DNA of 24,328 nt, from positions 1 to 24,328 of the IMG/VR virus record IMGVR_UViG_3300049893_000337; one strand, given 5' to 3'. Position 1 is the first letter of the stretch; the number at the start of each line of letters is the position of its first letter. The notes under the pieces were generated by a model. It was not told the DNA's origin. It was given only the letters and a program-made list of their open reading frames with translations, and made no database searches. The translations under genes and the position numbers were made by a program. The DNA comes from a virus. This document shows positions 1-7,140 of the stretch, one piece after another.

Positions 1-1807
1 TGGTACGCAGGCCGGTCTTGGGGTCGACGCCGATAACAACGCCGCCTTCATCGCCATACTCAGAGGTTGCAAGTTTGACGTCTTTCAACCCCATACGCTT
101 GGCCATGGCCTTGGACCCAGCGGCGTAATCGATGGGAGCTTCTTCCTTCTTGCCGCCAGCGCCTGCAGCGCGCTTTTGCGCCTCAGTCGCAGCCGCTTTG
201 CCGCCCGAGCGCATAGCGCGCAGGATGTGCTCCTCGTTGCCCGGGGCAAGTGGGATGGTCTTGGTTACTTCGCGGAACTTGGCGATAGTAGCCGGATCGC
301 GCTTGGAGATAAGCGCGTTCAGCTCAGTAGCAGCCTTGTCACGACTTAGCGCATTGGAGTAGCCCTCGATCTGCTCGCTAGCGGTGCTACCGTCTTTGCT
401 AAGCAACCCGGAGAGTTTATCGAAGCCGTGGTTAACCCCAGCGCCAGCGAGACCGCCGACAATCTGCCCAACCGGTCCGAAGCCGGATCCAGCGCGCATA
501 CCTAGGCCGACAGTACCCGCGCGCGCCGCGTCGTAAACACCAAGTAGCGCCTTGTCTGCGAATGACGTGTCTTTGTCGCCGTAGATGTTGCGGTGCGACA
601 GCACGTCAGCACCCAAAGTAACTGCGGTACCAACACCAGGGACGCTAACCGGCACTTTCTTGACCAAGTCGGCCGCGCCTTTTGCGGCGTCGCGCACAAT
701 AGGCGCGCCCTCACCGAACATCAGCTGCATGAGCTTGCCGCCTGGATACCTAGGGCCGGTAGCGCCAGCAGGGGGAGGACGAAGCGGGCCAGTACCATGT
801 GGCTGATTCGGGTGCGGACCCATGTCGCCGACCGGAGGAGGACGAAGCGGGCCAGTACCATGCGGCTGATTCGGGTGCGGACCGACATCACCTACCGGGG
901 GAGGACGAAGCGGACCAGTACCGTGCGGTTCGACTCGCGCATTAGCTCTGGCTTGATTCTCTAGCGCGGCCTTTCGCGCATTCCACTCGTCGTCGGTGGC
1001 GATGAGGCTACCCGACCCAGACGGGCGTGTCTCGGGGCGAACATTGCCGATTTGTGCCTGTAGCGCATTCCACTCAGCTTCGAGGGCAGCATTTGTAGGT
1101 ACGTTGCCAGAAGGGCGGCTACCGCCAGCGAGGGCTGCGTTGCGCCTAGCAACGTCCTCCTCCATAGCAGCCATCTCAGCAGCGGCTCGAGCGATAACGT
1201 CTTTAGTGACCAACTCTCCTTTAGCGGCATGGAGTCGCTTCTGAGCGCTGAGGCCCTTCACTTCCTTCCACACACCACCTGGTTTTTTGCCGTTGGTCTC
1301 AGCAATCAAGCGCTCAACTGCCTTGGCACCACCGAGAGCGTTAACCGTCTTGACAGGCAGCACCGCCTCACCGTGCGTAAGCATGGCCGGGACTTTGTCG
1401 ACGCCTTTCTTACCGCTAACCATACCGCCGTGCGCGAGTTTCTTCGGTTCCTCCTCAGTAGTTGGAACAGCAGCTGTAGGAGCAACGGTTGGGGCTTCCG
1501 CCGTAGGCGTAGGAGCTGCAGCAGTGTCAGTACCGTAGTTAACAGACGGTAGCGCAGTCTGCATACCGCCTGCGGGACCCACAGACCCAGTACCGGTGCC
1601 GGAGGTAGGCATCCCGCGAACCCCCGATTGCTTCGGCTTACCACCTTTACCAGCGGCCATAGGGTCAAACGATGCGGAGTCCGTCAGCACATTGGTAGTC
1701 TTCTGCGCTGCCAGGAGCTTCTCCAGCATCGGATTACCGAGACCGAAGAGCTTGTCGGCGTCGTACTTGCTGGTCTCAACAAGGCGCTGTGTGGAAAGTG
1801 AACTCAT
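1..1807 (-). CDS. Large virion protein, possible DNA-ejection or internal protein (partial; C-terminus beyond window)
   Basis: An uninterrupted reading frame of 602 codons begins at ATG 1807 and runs off the left edge without a stop. A clear GGAG lies 6 bases upstream (AACGGAGATAAACATG), and it starts 11 bases after the 344-aa gene. The N-terminus (1-60) is mixed; 61-120 is rich in Gly, Pro, Ala and Thr. Around residues 126-172 is a segment beginning AHGGMVSGKKGVDKVPAML, followed by THGEAVLP and a TNG motif. I recall this HGG...VPAMLT.GEAVLP pattern from phage tail and internal proteins. Residues 231-292 hold two divergent units of about 30 residues, each starting RPSG and containing EWNA. 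Residues 294-351 hold a Pro/Gly-rich tandem repeat. Residues 385-460 contain Gly/Ala-rich, weakly hydrophobic segments that could touch membrane. Position at the end of the tail block fits an ejection protein, but that role is inference; a tape-measure-like role is the alternative. Confidence 0.8.
   Translation of the reverse strand, partial: MSSLSTQRLVETSKYDADKLFGLGNPMLEKLLAAQKTTNVLTDSASFDPMAAGKGGKPKQSGVRGMPTSGTGTGSVGPAGGMQTALPSVNYGTDTAAAPTPTAEAPTVAPTAAVPTTEEEPKKLAHGGMVSGKKGVDKVPAMLTHGEAVLPVKTVNALGGAKAVERLIAETNGKKPGGVWKEVKGLSAQKRLHAAKGELVTKDVIARAAAEMAAMEEDVARRNAALAGGSRPSGNVPTNAALEAEWNALQAQIGNVRPETRPSGSGSLIATDDEWNARKAALENQARANARVEPHGTGPLRPPPVGDVGPHPNQPHGTGPLRPPPVGDMGPHPNQPHGTGPLRPPPAGATGPRYPGGKLMQLMFGEGAPIVRDAAKGAADLVKKVPVSVPGVGTAVTLGADVLSHRNIYGDKDTSFADKALLGVYDAARAGTVGLGMRAGSGFGPVGQIVGGLAGAGVNHGFDKLSGLLSKDGSTASEQIEGYSNALSRDKAATELNALISKRDPATIAKFREVTKTIPLAPGNEEHILRAMRSGGKAAATEAQKRAAGAGGKKEEAPIDYAAGSKAMAKRMGLKDVKLATSEYGDEGGVVIGVDPKTGLRT
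774..928 (-). repeat. 63-bp in-frame tandem repeat, about 2.5 copies
   Basis: Units lie at 774-836 and 837-899, with a partial unit at 900-928. Each full unit encodes 21 residues of the form PHGTGPLRPPPVGD, then V or M, then GPHPNQ. The two full units differ at several bases, but only one difference changes an amino acid (Val/Met); the others are silent. The repeat lies within the left-edge CDS at about residues 294-351 and probably forms an extended, flexible linker. Confidence 0.9.
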
Positions 1808-1818
1808 GTTTATCTCCG

Positions 1819-2853
1819 TTAGAGCGCAGCGCCGATGAGCTGCGTTTCAGCACCGACCATAGACACGAAGGCGCTAGCCGCCGACGAAGCCATCTGCCCA
1901 TACACCTGTGCTTTTGCGATGTTACCGTCAACACCAAGCTTCTCAGACTGGTAATCCTGATTCGCTCTGGTGGTGATGTAGTGATCGTGCGAACCGGCCA
2001 TGATCTGGTGCGCCTTGAGGCTAAGCTCAGCCTCAGAGACGATGGCGCGGTAATAATCCGCAGCAGTGTTGACCATCTTGGATTCAGCGTCCGCCTTGGC
2101 CTGCGCAACTTGGGCCGACACACCCTGCGGAGCCATCCACGTACGGACGAAGTCACCGAGCGCGGTAATAGCAGACTGACGTACTTTCGTGCCCTGCTCA
2201 ACGGCGAACTTCACGTCCTCGCGGTACGCGTCAAACACCTTGATAGCGATGTCGCGCGACAGGGAGCGTGCCTTATCAGCCGCTTCTTGCTGGACCATCA
2301 TCAAGCGGTGAGCCAAAGCACCAGTTGGGATGCTGAAGCCACGGCTAGCTAGTCCGTTCAAAGCCTCGAACTCCATCTTGCGAGTCTCGCCGATCTCACG
2401 GTCGACTGCCTTGGCCCAGATCATTGCCTCGATGTTAGCGGGAATGCCGCGACCGCCGTTGAGGATAACGTCGCCGATCCAGTTCTCTACGCGGGTGCAC
2501 AGCACGCTAGGGAACCAAGTAGCAACGTACTCAGCGATACCTGCCTCCATGTCGTCGTGCATATCAGTGAAGGCGTCCTTGAACGCCTGCTCGATATCGC
2601 CAGAGATATTGGTGGAGTTCTGATACAGCGGCCTGGTTACAGGCAGAGTGATGTTCGGGACCGTGTATGCGTCGTACTCGTTAAACGCGTTGGTGGTGAG
2701 TGGGACGGAACCGTTGTTGATGGTAACGCCGTCCATGGCGGCTTTGTACCGCGTGGCGATGAACCCAGCTTCGCCGGCGGCGTTACCAGCATTGGTGACC
2801 AGCGAGAGCGTCTGAAGTCTCGCGTCGTTGATCAGCTTCTCAGTATCAGCCAT
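1819..2853 (-). CDS. Conserved-looking helical phage virion protein (344 aa)
   Basis: The ATG at 2853 overlaps the end of the upstream 258-aa gene by 8 bases (ATGGCTGA), so the two are translationally coupled. The N-terminal 140 residues are mixed. From about residue 140 to the end the protein is predominantly helical and charged. A central segment with the pattern IWAKAVDREIGETRKMEFEA, then LASRGFSIPTGAL, resembles a motif I associate with uncharacterised structural proteins of several tailed phages. There is no signal peptide or transmembrane segment. Neighbours are a tail-associated beta protein upstream and a probable internal or ejection protein downstream, so a neck, tail or ejection role is likely. 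The precise function is unknown. Confidence 0.8.
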   Translation of the reverse strand: MADTEKLINDARLQTLSLVTNAGNAAGEAGFIATRYKAAMDGVTINNGSVPLTTNAFNEYDAYTVPNITLPVTRPLYQNSTNISGDIEQAFKDAFTDMHDDMEAGIAEYVATWFPSVLCTRVENWIGDVILNGGRGIPANIEAMIWAKAVDREIGETRKMEFEALNGLASRGFSIPTGALAHRLMMVQQEAADKARSLSRDIAIKVFDAYREDVKFAVEQGTKVRQSAITALGDFVRTWMAPQGVSAQVAQAKADAESKMVNTAADYYRAIVSEAELSLKAHQIMAGSHDHYITTRANQDYQSEKLGVDGNIAKAQVYGQMASSAASAFVSMVGAETQLIGAAL

Positions 2854-3622
2854 TCAGACGTCTCCTCTGCGACTCGCTAACGTCTATGCCTATCGAGTCA
2901 ATTTCGAACGATCCGCCGTTCGGATTACTGATAGCAAACGTCCAGTACCTCGACCGCAAACCTTTGCCAAGTATAGCACGCGTGTTGCCAAGGCCATCAG
3001 GCTTAGGTACACCGTAAGTATATACGGTCTCGTCATCAATAGTCACGGACAGCAGAAGGTCCTCGACCGACTTACCACCGAGGTAAACGAACGGGCAATG
3101 CTTCATCTCATGGGTCTTAAAGTCGTCCGTGCCGAGTATGACAAAACTCATAATCTCGCTGCCGTCATCCAGGTTGCCGCTAAGCTTATAAATGCCGTCG
3201 TGGGCCACCCCGTAATGCTCTCCGTTGTGTACGAGGAAGGACTGAAAGTCGTAGTTCTCATACGACGAAAACGCCTTTGTCTTGGCGTTCATAACCCACG
3301 TAAACACCGCCCCCTCCGGTGCTGTACGTGACGCAGCGATGACCTGACTGATCATCGTCGCGTAGAACGTAGCCGCTACGGACGCGGAGCTGGACGCAGA
3401 TGCCGAGGACGACATGCTATTTGACGTCACCTTGGCGTACGTCATAGCCAGATTTACCGTCCCGGAGGCCGAGATAGACAGAGCCATCACGCGCACTGGG
3501 GTCAATGTAGTCGAGCCGCTACCCGTCGAGGACGCCGTCGCCGTGTGTACGACGGCGATATAGGGGGTAAAAGACCCTGCTACCGTTCCGGTGCTGCTAG
3601 CCGTGGCTGTATATGTCGGCAT
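2846..3622 (-). CDS. Tail-associated structural protein with Ser/Ala-rich linker (258 aa)
   Basis: The start at ATG 3622 is chosen because GGAAGGA (3631-3637) lies at good spacing upstream. Residues 1-65 are beta-rich and contain TATASSTG twice (about 5-12 and 27-34), suggesting two short related beta units. Residues 67-84 are almost entirely Ser and Ala, a likely linker. The C-terminal half (about 115-258) resembles a domain found at the end of many phage tail or neck beta-propeller proteins: it has NLDDGS, an LGTDDF segment, a YLGGKS segment and GLRSRYWTF near the end. I interpret this as a virion attachment domain. The first 43 bases overlap a small upstream ORF. Specific function is unknown. 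Confidence 0.8.
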   Translation of the reverse strand: MPTYTATASSTGTVAGSFTPYIAVVHTATASSTGSGSTTLTPVRVMALSISASGTVNLAMTYAKVTSNSMSSSASASSSASVAATFYATMISQVIAASRTAPEGAVFTWVMNAKTKAFSSYENYDFQSFLVHNGEHYGVAHDGIYKLSGNLDDGSEIMSFVILGTDDFKTHEMKHCPFVYLGGKSVEDLLLSVTIDDETVYTYGVPKPDGLGNTRAILGKGLRSRYWTFAISNPNGGSFEIDSIGIDVSESQRRRLNG

Positions 3623-3765
3623 GTGACACTTCCTTCCTTGATCTTACTTTTCCTGATAGCTCTGGTAGTACGAGTCAACTTACTGCGATCCACGTACATA
3701 ATTGCCGGGTTCTTCGGCAACGTCCGAGGTGTGCAGTCAACTACTGTCTCAGGTAAACCAGCCAT
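3580..3765 (-). CDS. Small basic hypothetical protein (61 aa)
   Basis: The ATG at 3765 overlaps the TAA of the Asp-box gene as TAATG, the same coupling used at many junctions here, which is the main support for this ORF. The product is rich in Arg and Lys (for example RKSKIKEG), has two Cys, and shows no transmembrane segment or recognisable domain. Its last 43 bases overlap the start of the 258-aa gene in another frame; such a long overlap is unusual in this window. It could be a real minor protein, or a coupling ORF that keeps ribosomes on the message up to the strong downstream Shine-Dalgarno. I do not recognise a family. Confidence 0.5.
   Translation of the reverse strand: MAGLPETVVDCTPRTLPKNPAIMYVDRSKLTRTTRAIRKSKIKEGSVTCRHIQPRLAAPER
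3630..3639 (-). promoter_or_regulatory. Strong Shine-Dalgarno for the 258-aa gene
   Basis: On the minus strand the sequence AAGGAAGGAAGTGTCACATG places a doubled GGAA-type Shine-Dalgarno 8 bases before ATG 3622. It lies inside the upstream 61-aa ORF and fixes the start of the downstream gene. Confidence 0.75.
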
Positions 3766-5378
3766 TACGGCTTCTCCAATCTACCCGGGTGCCCCGGCCA
3801 TAGCGGCTGTTTGACTCCGAACGCCCCAACTATGCTGGACCTATACGGGTTAGAAAACTTATCTGGCGTGAAGTAGTTACCAAATCCAATCGGTTTGGTA
3901 AGGAACGGCGTACCAGTACACAAGTAGTCAGTATATATGCTCAAGTACACCGGCACTATAGCGTCGGGGAATGTACTCTTTGGAGAGAACGGGCTACTGG
4001 GGTCGTAGCCGTGACTATAGGTAGGATCCGGTCGTGTTCGTAAGTAGTACATAGCTCCCTGGGTACCATCAGATGCGTCTTTAATGCCGTACGGCGCAGT
4101 GTCTATCTGAAGGTCACCGAGCGGATTACCAAGGCTTAGCGCGTCTTTCAGCTGCCACGTAGCTCCATCATCCTCCGAGACCATGCGCTTTCTAACCGCA
4201 GCCGGTTCGCCGTATGCCTGGTACCAAACGTCCATCACAACCACCCCCGGCTTGGGAGATACCATGAAGTTCCTGCCAAATAGCGGTACTTCACCTATGC
4301 CCATGTACGCCTTGCTAACAGTCGGTGCGGTAGCTTCGTAGGAGCTTAGGGTAGTCCAGGACGTGCCGCCGTTTGTAGAGCGGATCAAGTAGTATTTATC
4401 GCTAGACAGCACATAACCAACGATTACGTCGTCTCTAGGGCTCACGAACGAACTTAAAGCGTCGTTGCATAGCGATAGACCGAGTAGCGTCTGCGTGCTC
4501 GTGAAGCTCCACGTATCTGTAAACACGTCAGCCTTAGCTATGTATGACGCCCCCGCGCTGGTAAACAGGAATGTAATGTTCCCGCGCTTATAGGGGATAG
4601 GTATAGTGACACCGGTTATTTCGTAGCCTAGATATCTCGGCCAGATAGCTTCAAAAGCCCCAGTATCTATATTGGCCTTGGCTATAACTCCGCAGTTATC
4701 AGAGCCGAAAGGGTCGCCAGTGGGCGCATCGAACGATGTAAACGTAACCCACCTGCCGCCGCTGCTATCCTGACCCACTCGCTCTAGTGCATAGAACATA
4801 TCGTTCGAAAGGTTGAAGCCGACGTACAGCCCAAAACTATCTTTGACTACGTACCGCGGATCCAGGCCTGGTTTAATCACAGATATGTAGCCAGGTACCC
4901 AGGTACTTGAGAGATACGTGAATTCGTTTGTCTGCTGTGGTGTGAGCTGAACAATGGTGTCGCCCATTGGCAGAATCAGCATATTGTCGTCGTCAGAGAA
5001 GTTGCCGCCGCTAGACGAATACAGAACTTTCTCTGTGTTCTTAGTGAAGTTCGTAGTTATGCCGCCCCAGCTACGCCGATTCCATACACCATCTATCAGC
5101 GCCGGATCCATAGCTGCAGCCTGGCCAGGATCCAAGAACGCACCGGCTCCGATACCCATAAGCCCGGCACGTATGAGGGCAAAGATGTCAGCCCCAACAG
5201 GCTGAGTGCGGACGCGCTTATTCCCAGCCGCGTCGACCGTGGCTTCAACTCTACCGTTCGGGGTGTTGATTACTTGGCGGGAGGGAACGCCAAGCTCAGA
5301 TATGCAGCGAAGCCGGTTCTCTCCTAGGGGGAGGAGAGAACCAGATCCGGGGGCAATACACTTGGTATTGCCGCCCAT
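3765..5378 (-). CDS. Asp-box (BNR) beta-propeller virion protein (537 aa)
   Basis: The product is beta-rich throughout from about residue 95. Two segments match the Asp-box pattern S-x-(D/N)-x-G-x-x-W: STNGGTSW near residues 333-340 and SEDDGATW near 400-408. Asp boxes mark sialidase-type (BNR) propellers and related glycan-binding or structural propellers. A catalytic sialidase Arg triad cannot be confirmed from sequence alone. The N-terminal 90 residues look like a separate attachment region with an Ala/Gly-rich segment near 65-90. There is no signal peptide, as expected for a virion protein. The start follows the upstream TAA after only two bases (TAATTATG) and no Shine-Dalgarno is apparent, so translation probably depends on coupling. 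A strong hairpin lies at about codons 13-22. Likely a tail or host-contact component; enzymatic activity is unproven. Confidence 0.75.
   Translation of the reverse strand: MGGNTKCIAPGSGSLLPLGENRLRCISELGVPSRQVINTPNGRVEATVDAAGNKRVRTQPVGADIFALIRAGLMGIGAGAFLDPGQAAAMDPALIDGVWNRRSWGGITTNFTKNTEKVLYSSSGGNFSDDDNMLILPMGDTIVQLTPQQTNEFTYLSSTWVPGYISVIKPGLDPRYVVKDSFGLYVGFNLSNDMFYALERVGQDSSGGRWVTFTSFDAPTGDPFGSDNCGVIAKANIDTGAFEAIWPRYLGYEITGVTIPIPYKRGNITFLFTSAGASYIAKADVFTDTWSFTSTQTLLGLSLCNDALSSFVSPRDDVIVGYVLSSDKYYLIRSTNGGTSWTTLSSYEATAPTVSKAYMGIGEVPLFGRNFMVSPKPGVVVMDVWYQAYGEPAAVRKRMVSEDDGATWQLKDALSLGNPLGDLQIDTAPYGIKDASDGTQGAMYYLRTRPDPTYSHGYDPSSPFSPKSTFPDAIVPVYLSIYTDYLCTGTPFLTKPIGFGNYFTPDKFSNPYRSSIVGAFGVKQPLWPGHPGRLEKP
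5315..5342 (-). other. 11-bp perfect inverted repeat inside the 5' end of the Asp-box gene
   Basis: GGTTCTCTCCT at 5315-5325 is exactly complementary to AGGAGAGAACC at 5332-5342, with a 6-base G-rich (plus strand) loop. On the transcript the hairpin begins about 36 bases after the start codon. No T-run follows it, so it is not an intrinsic terminator. It could be an mRNA structure that slows ribosomes, protects an end or serves as a processing site. Confidence 0.7.
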
Positions 5379-5380
5379 AA

Positions 5381-5893
5381 TTAGGTGCTAGCGAGCGTGA
5401 TACCCGCGGTGATGTTCAGAATGTCGCCGTTAACGACTGACTTCGAAGTACCAAACTTCACGACGGAGATCAGCGTACCAGCGGTGCTGCCAGTACCGGA
5501 AGCAGAGAGCAGCGCACCGCCAGTAACAGTGTTAGTTGCGGTCATGGAGAACGCGGCCACGTTACCGGAGTTGCTGACCGCACCGGCAGAGATGGTACCA
5601 GGGACCCACGCAATACGGTTGGTGGAGCCGGTGTATCCGCTAGTGAGTTCGCTAACAGCTGCGGAGTATGTAGCCGCAGTAAGAGTCGCGCCGCCGTTGA
5701 TGGCCGGATCGTACGAACCGGTGTACAGCGACACATACCAGGTAGCGTTGGCTGCACCGGCCTTGAGCGTAACGTCGAGAAGATGATTAAGCCCCTCGTT
5801 CGGGATGAGGTTATCGACTTCTTCTACGCCGATAACTTCTCCGTTGCGGATGTGCTCAATCGTGTACTTGAAGCCCACTTTGGATTTACTCAT
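5381..5893 (-). CDS. Phage structural protein of a widespread small virion family (170 aa)
   Basis: The N-terminus reads as a short EHIRNGEVI strand pair, then NLIPNEGLNHLLDV and TWYVSLYTG, a pattern I associate with a small structural protein common in tailed phages, often near tail genes. The rest is beta-rich with Gly, Thr, Ser and Ala, ending with VKFGTSKSVVNGDILNITAG. The ATG at 5893 is preferred over GTG 5896 because AGGGGA then lies at normal spacing (5 bases) and the start overlaps the upstream TGA as TGATG. The gene stops 2 bases before the Asp-box protein. The role is probably a small tail or decoration component; the exact place in the virion is unknown. Confidence 0.75.
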   Translation of the reverse strand: MSKSKVGFKYTIEHIRNGEVIGVEEVDNLIPNEGLNHLLDVTLKAGAANATWYVSLYTGSYDPAINGGATLTAATYSAAVSELTSGYTGSTNRIAWVPGTISAGAVSNSGNVAAFSMTATNTVTGGALLSASGTGSTAGTLISVVKFGTSKSVVNGDILNITAGITLAST

Positions 5894-7122
5894 CACTGTC
5901 CCCTAATGATCTCGGCGTCCATGTAGTCCATGGCCGTCGCTACGGTAGTATGGGTAGGAGCTCGACCCACCCCCACAAACTGCGTCACGCCGTCGCGCTC
6001 TACGTAGATAGTCGCGCCCTCTGTCGCCGGGTCGACGGCGATAGTGTCATCATATACGTCGATAATACCACCTTTTTTCATGGTAGCCACCCCTCTCTCC
6101 GTTACGCAAAGGGCTTCCTGGCCTACCGGAAGCGTAGAAATTGAGTTCTCAGCCAACCTGCACGGCAGCGCGACATCGAGCTTGAACTCGTCAGGGTTGC
6201 TCCCAGCAAGCCAATAGATCTGATCAGACCCCACGTACAGACCGTCGGCGGCAGCGAAGATGCCTGTAACCTGCTCAGGGAACGGAATGTAGTTCCTGGA
6301 CGGCGAATGCAGTCCGTATCTAAGCGGCTCGGTGTACCAGACGACGTTGCCGGAAGCTCCGTAGATACGCCCGTTGTAGTGCGTAAGATGCACGCAGGCT
6401 GGGAACGGAAACAGATATCGCGTACTTAGTGCAACCCCGTAATGCAGCCCGTTCAAGCTGGTGATGTAATGAGTAGTTCCGGGCGTGGTGTCCGCTATAA
6501 GTCTATGTACTTCGCCGTTCACGTGCGTAGCGTAGAGACGCAGTCGGGTTACCCCCGACTGGCCAGACGAAGGTAGCGTAATCTGAATACCACCATCAGC
6601 CGACAGTGTGATGTCCGTCGCTACCGAGCAACCACTCTCCTCGCCGGTTACAGACACATTGGTGTATATGAAGCTGTAACTGCCGGCCGGCAGCGCGCCT
6701 GAAATGGAAGTAAGGGCCGGCGGGTGTATAGGATTGGGGACTACCCAATCCCGTACACTGCCGCCATCGACTATAAACGAGTCGTGCCCGTTCGATACGT
6801 ACAGCGTCGAGTTTATCTCGAGGAAATGGGGCCTGCCGCGCACAAGCCCGCTGCGTAGTACGGTGCCACTAGAGTTCTTGAAGTTAGTACCGTCGACATA
6901 CAGGAGTCGGGAATCGTAGGACACAGCCCCAAGGATCATGGTGCCAGCGATGGTCTTGGAGTAACCGGTACGACTACGTACGTGCCCATCATCCAGCACA
7001 TCCATATTGATCAGTGCTCGTGCCTGCCCGGAAGGGATAGCGTATGAGTCGGCGCGGTTATTAACCCCGCCTGGATAGTTCTTCCCGCCCGGAAAGCCGT
7101 TGATCTTGACACTTTTGGTCAT
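5893..7122 (-). CDS. Beta-propeller tail accessory / nozzle-like protein (P22 gp10-like candidate, 409 aa)
   Basis: The N-terminus has a pattern typical of phage tail accessory or stabilisation proteins of the P22 gp10 and nozzle type: NGFPGG, then GVNNRAD, IPSGQARALINMDVLDDG and RSRTGY. This reads as 'sequence lists its grid points, then Asp-rich, then RR-G-Y'. The remainder is regular beta-rich repeats such as LLYVDGTNF, TLYVSNG, RIYGASG and GLYVGSDQIYWLAG, which fit blades of a propeller. In P22 such a protein forms a ring below the portal and adaptor. The start is ATG 7122 with GAGGT upstream, 18 bases after the giant gene. The propeller assignment rests on repeat pattern; gp10 homology is moderate confidence. 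Confidence 0.65.
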   Translation of the reverse strand: MTKSVKINGFPGGKNYPGGVNNRADSYAIPSGQARALINMDVLDDGHVRSRTGYSKTIAGTMILGAVSYDSRLLYVDGTNFKNSSGTVLRSGLVRGRPHFLEINSTLYVSNGHDSFIVDGGSVRDWVVPNPIHPPALTSISGALPAGSYSFIYTNVSVTGEESGCSVATDITLSADGGIQITLPSSGQSGVTRLRLYATHVNGEVHRLIADTTPGTTHYITSLNGLHYGVALSTRYLFPFPACVHLTHYNGRIYGASGNVVWYTEPLRYGLHSPSRNYIPFPEQVTGIFAAADGLYVGSDQIYWLAGSNPDEFKLDVALPCRLAENSISTLPVGQEALCVTERGVATMKKGGIIDVYDDTIAVDPATEGATIYVERDGVTQFVGVGRAPTHTTVATAMDYMDAEIIRGQ

Positions 7123-7140
7123 ACGGACCTCGCAAATAGC

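Noticed and set aside
1789-2352. Plus-strand open frame of 187 codons opposite the 344-aa gene
   Set aside because: Antisense to a supported gene; Arg/His/Leu-rich composition and no recognisable motif.
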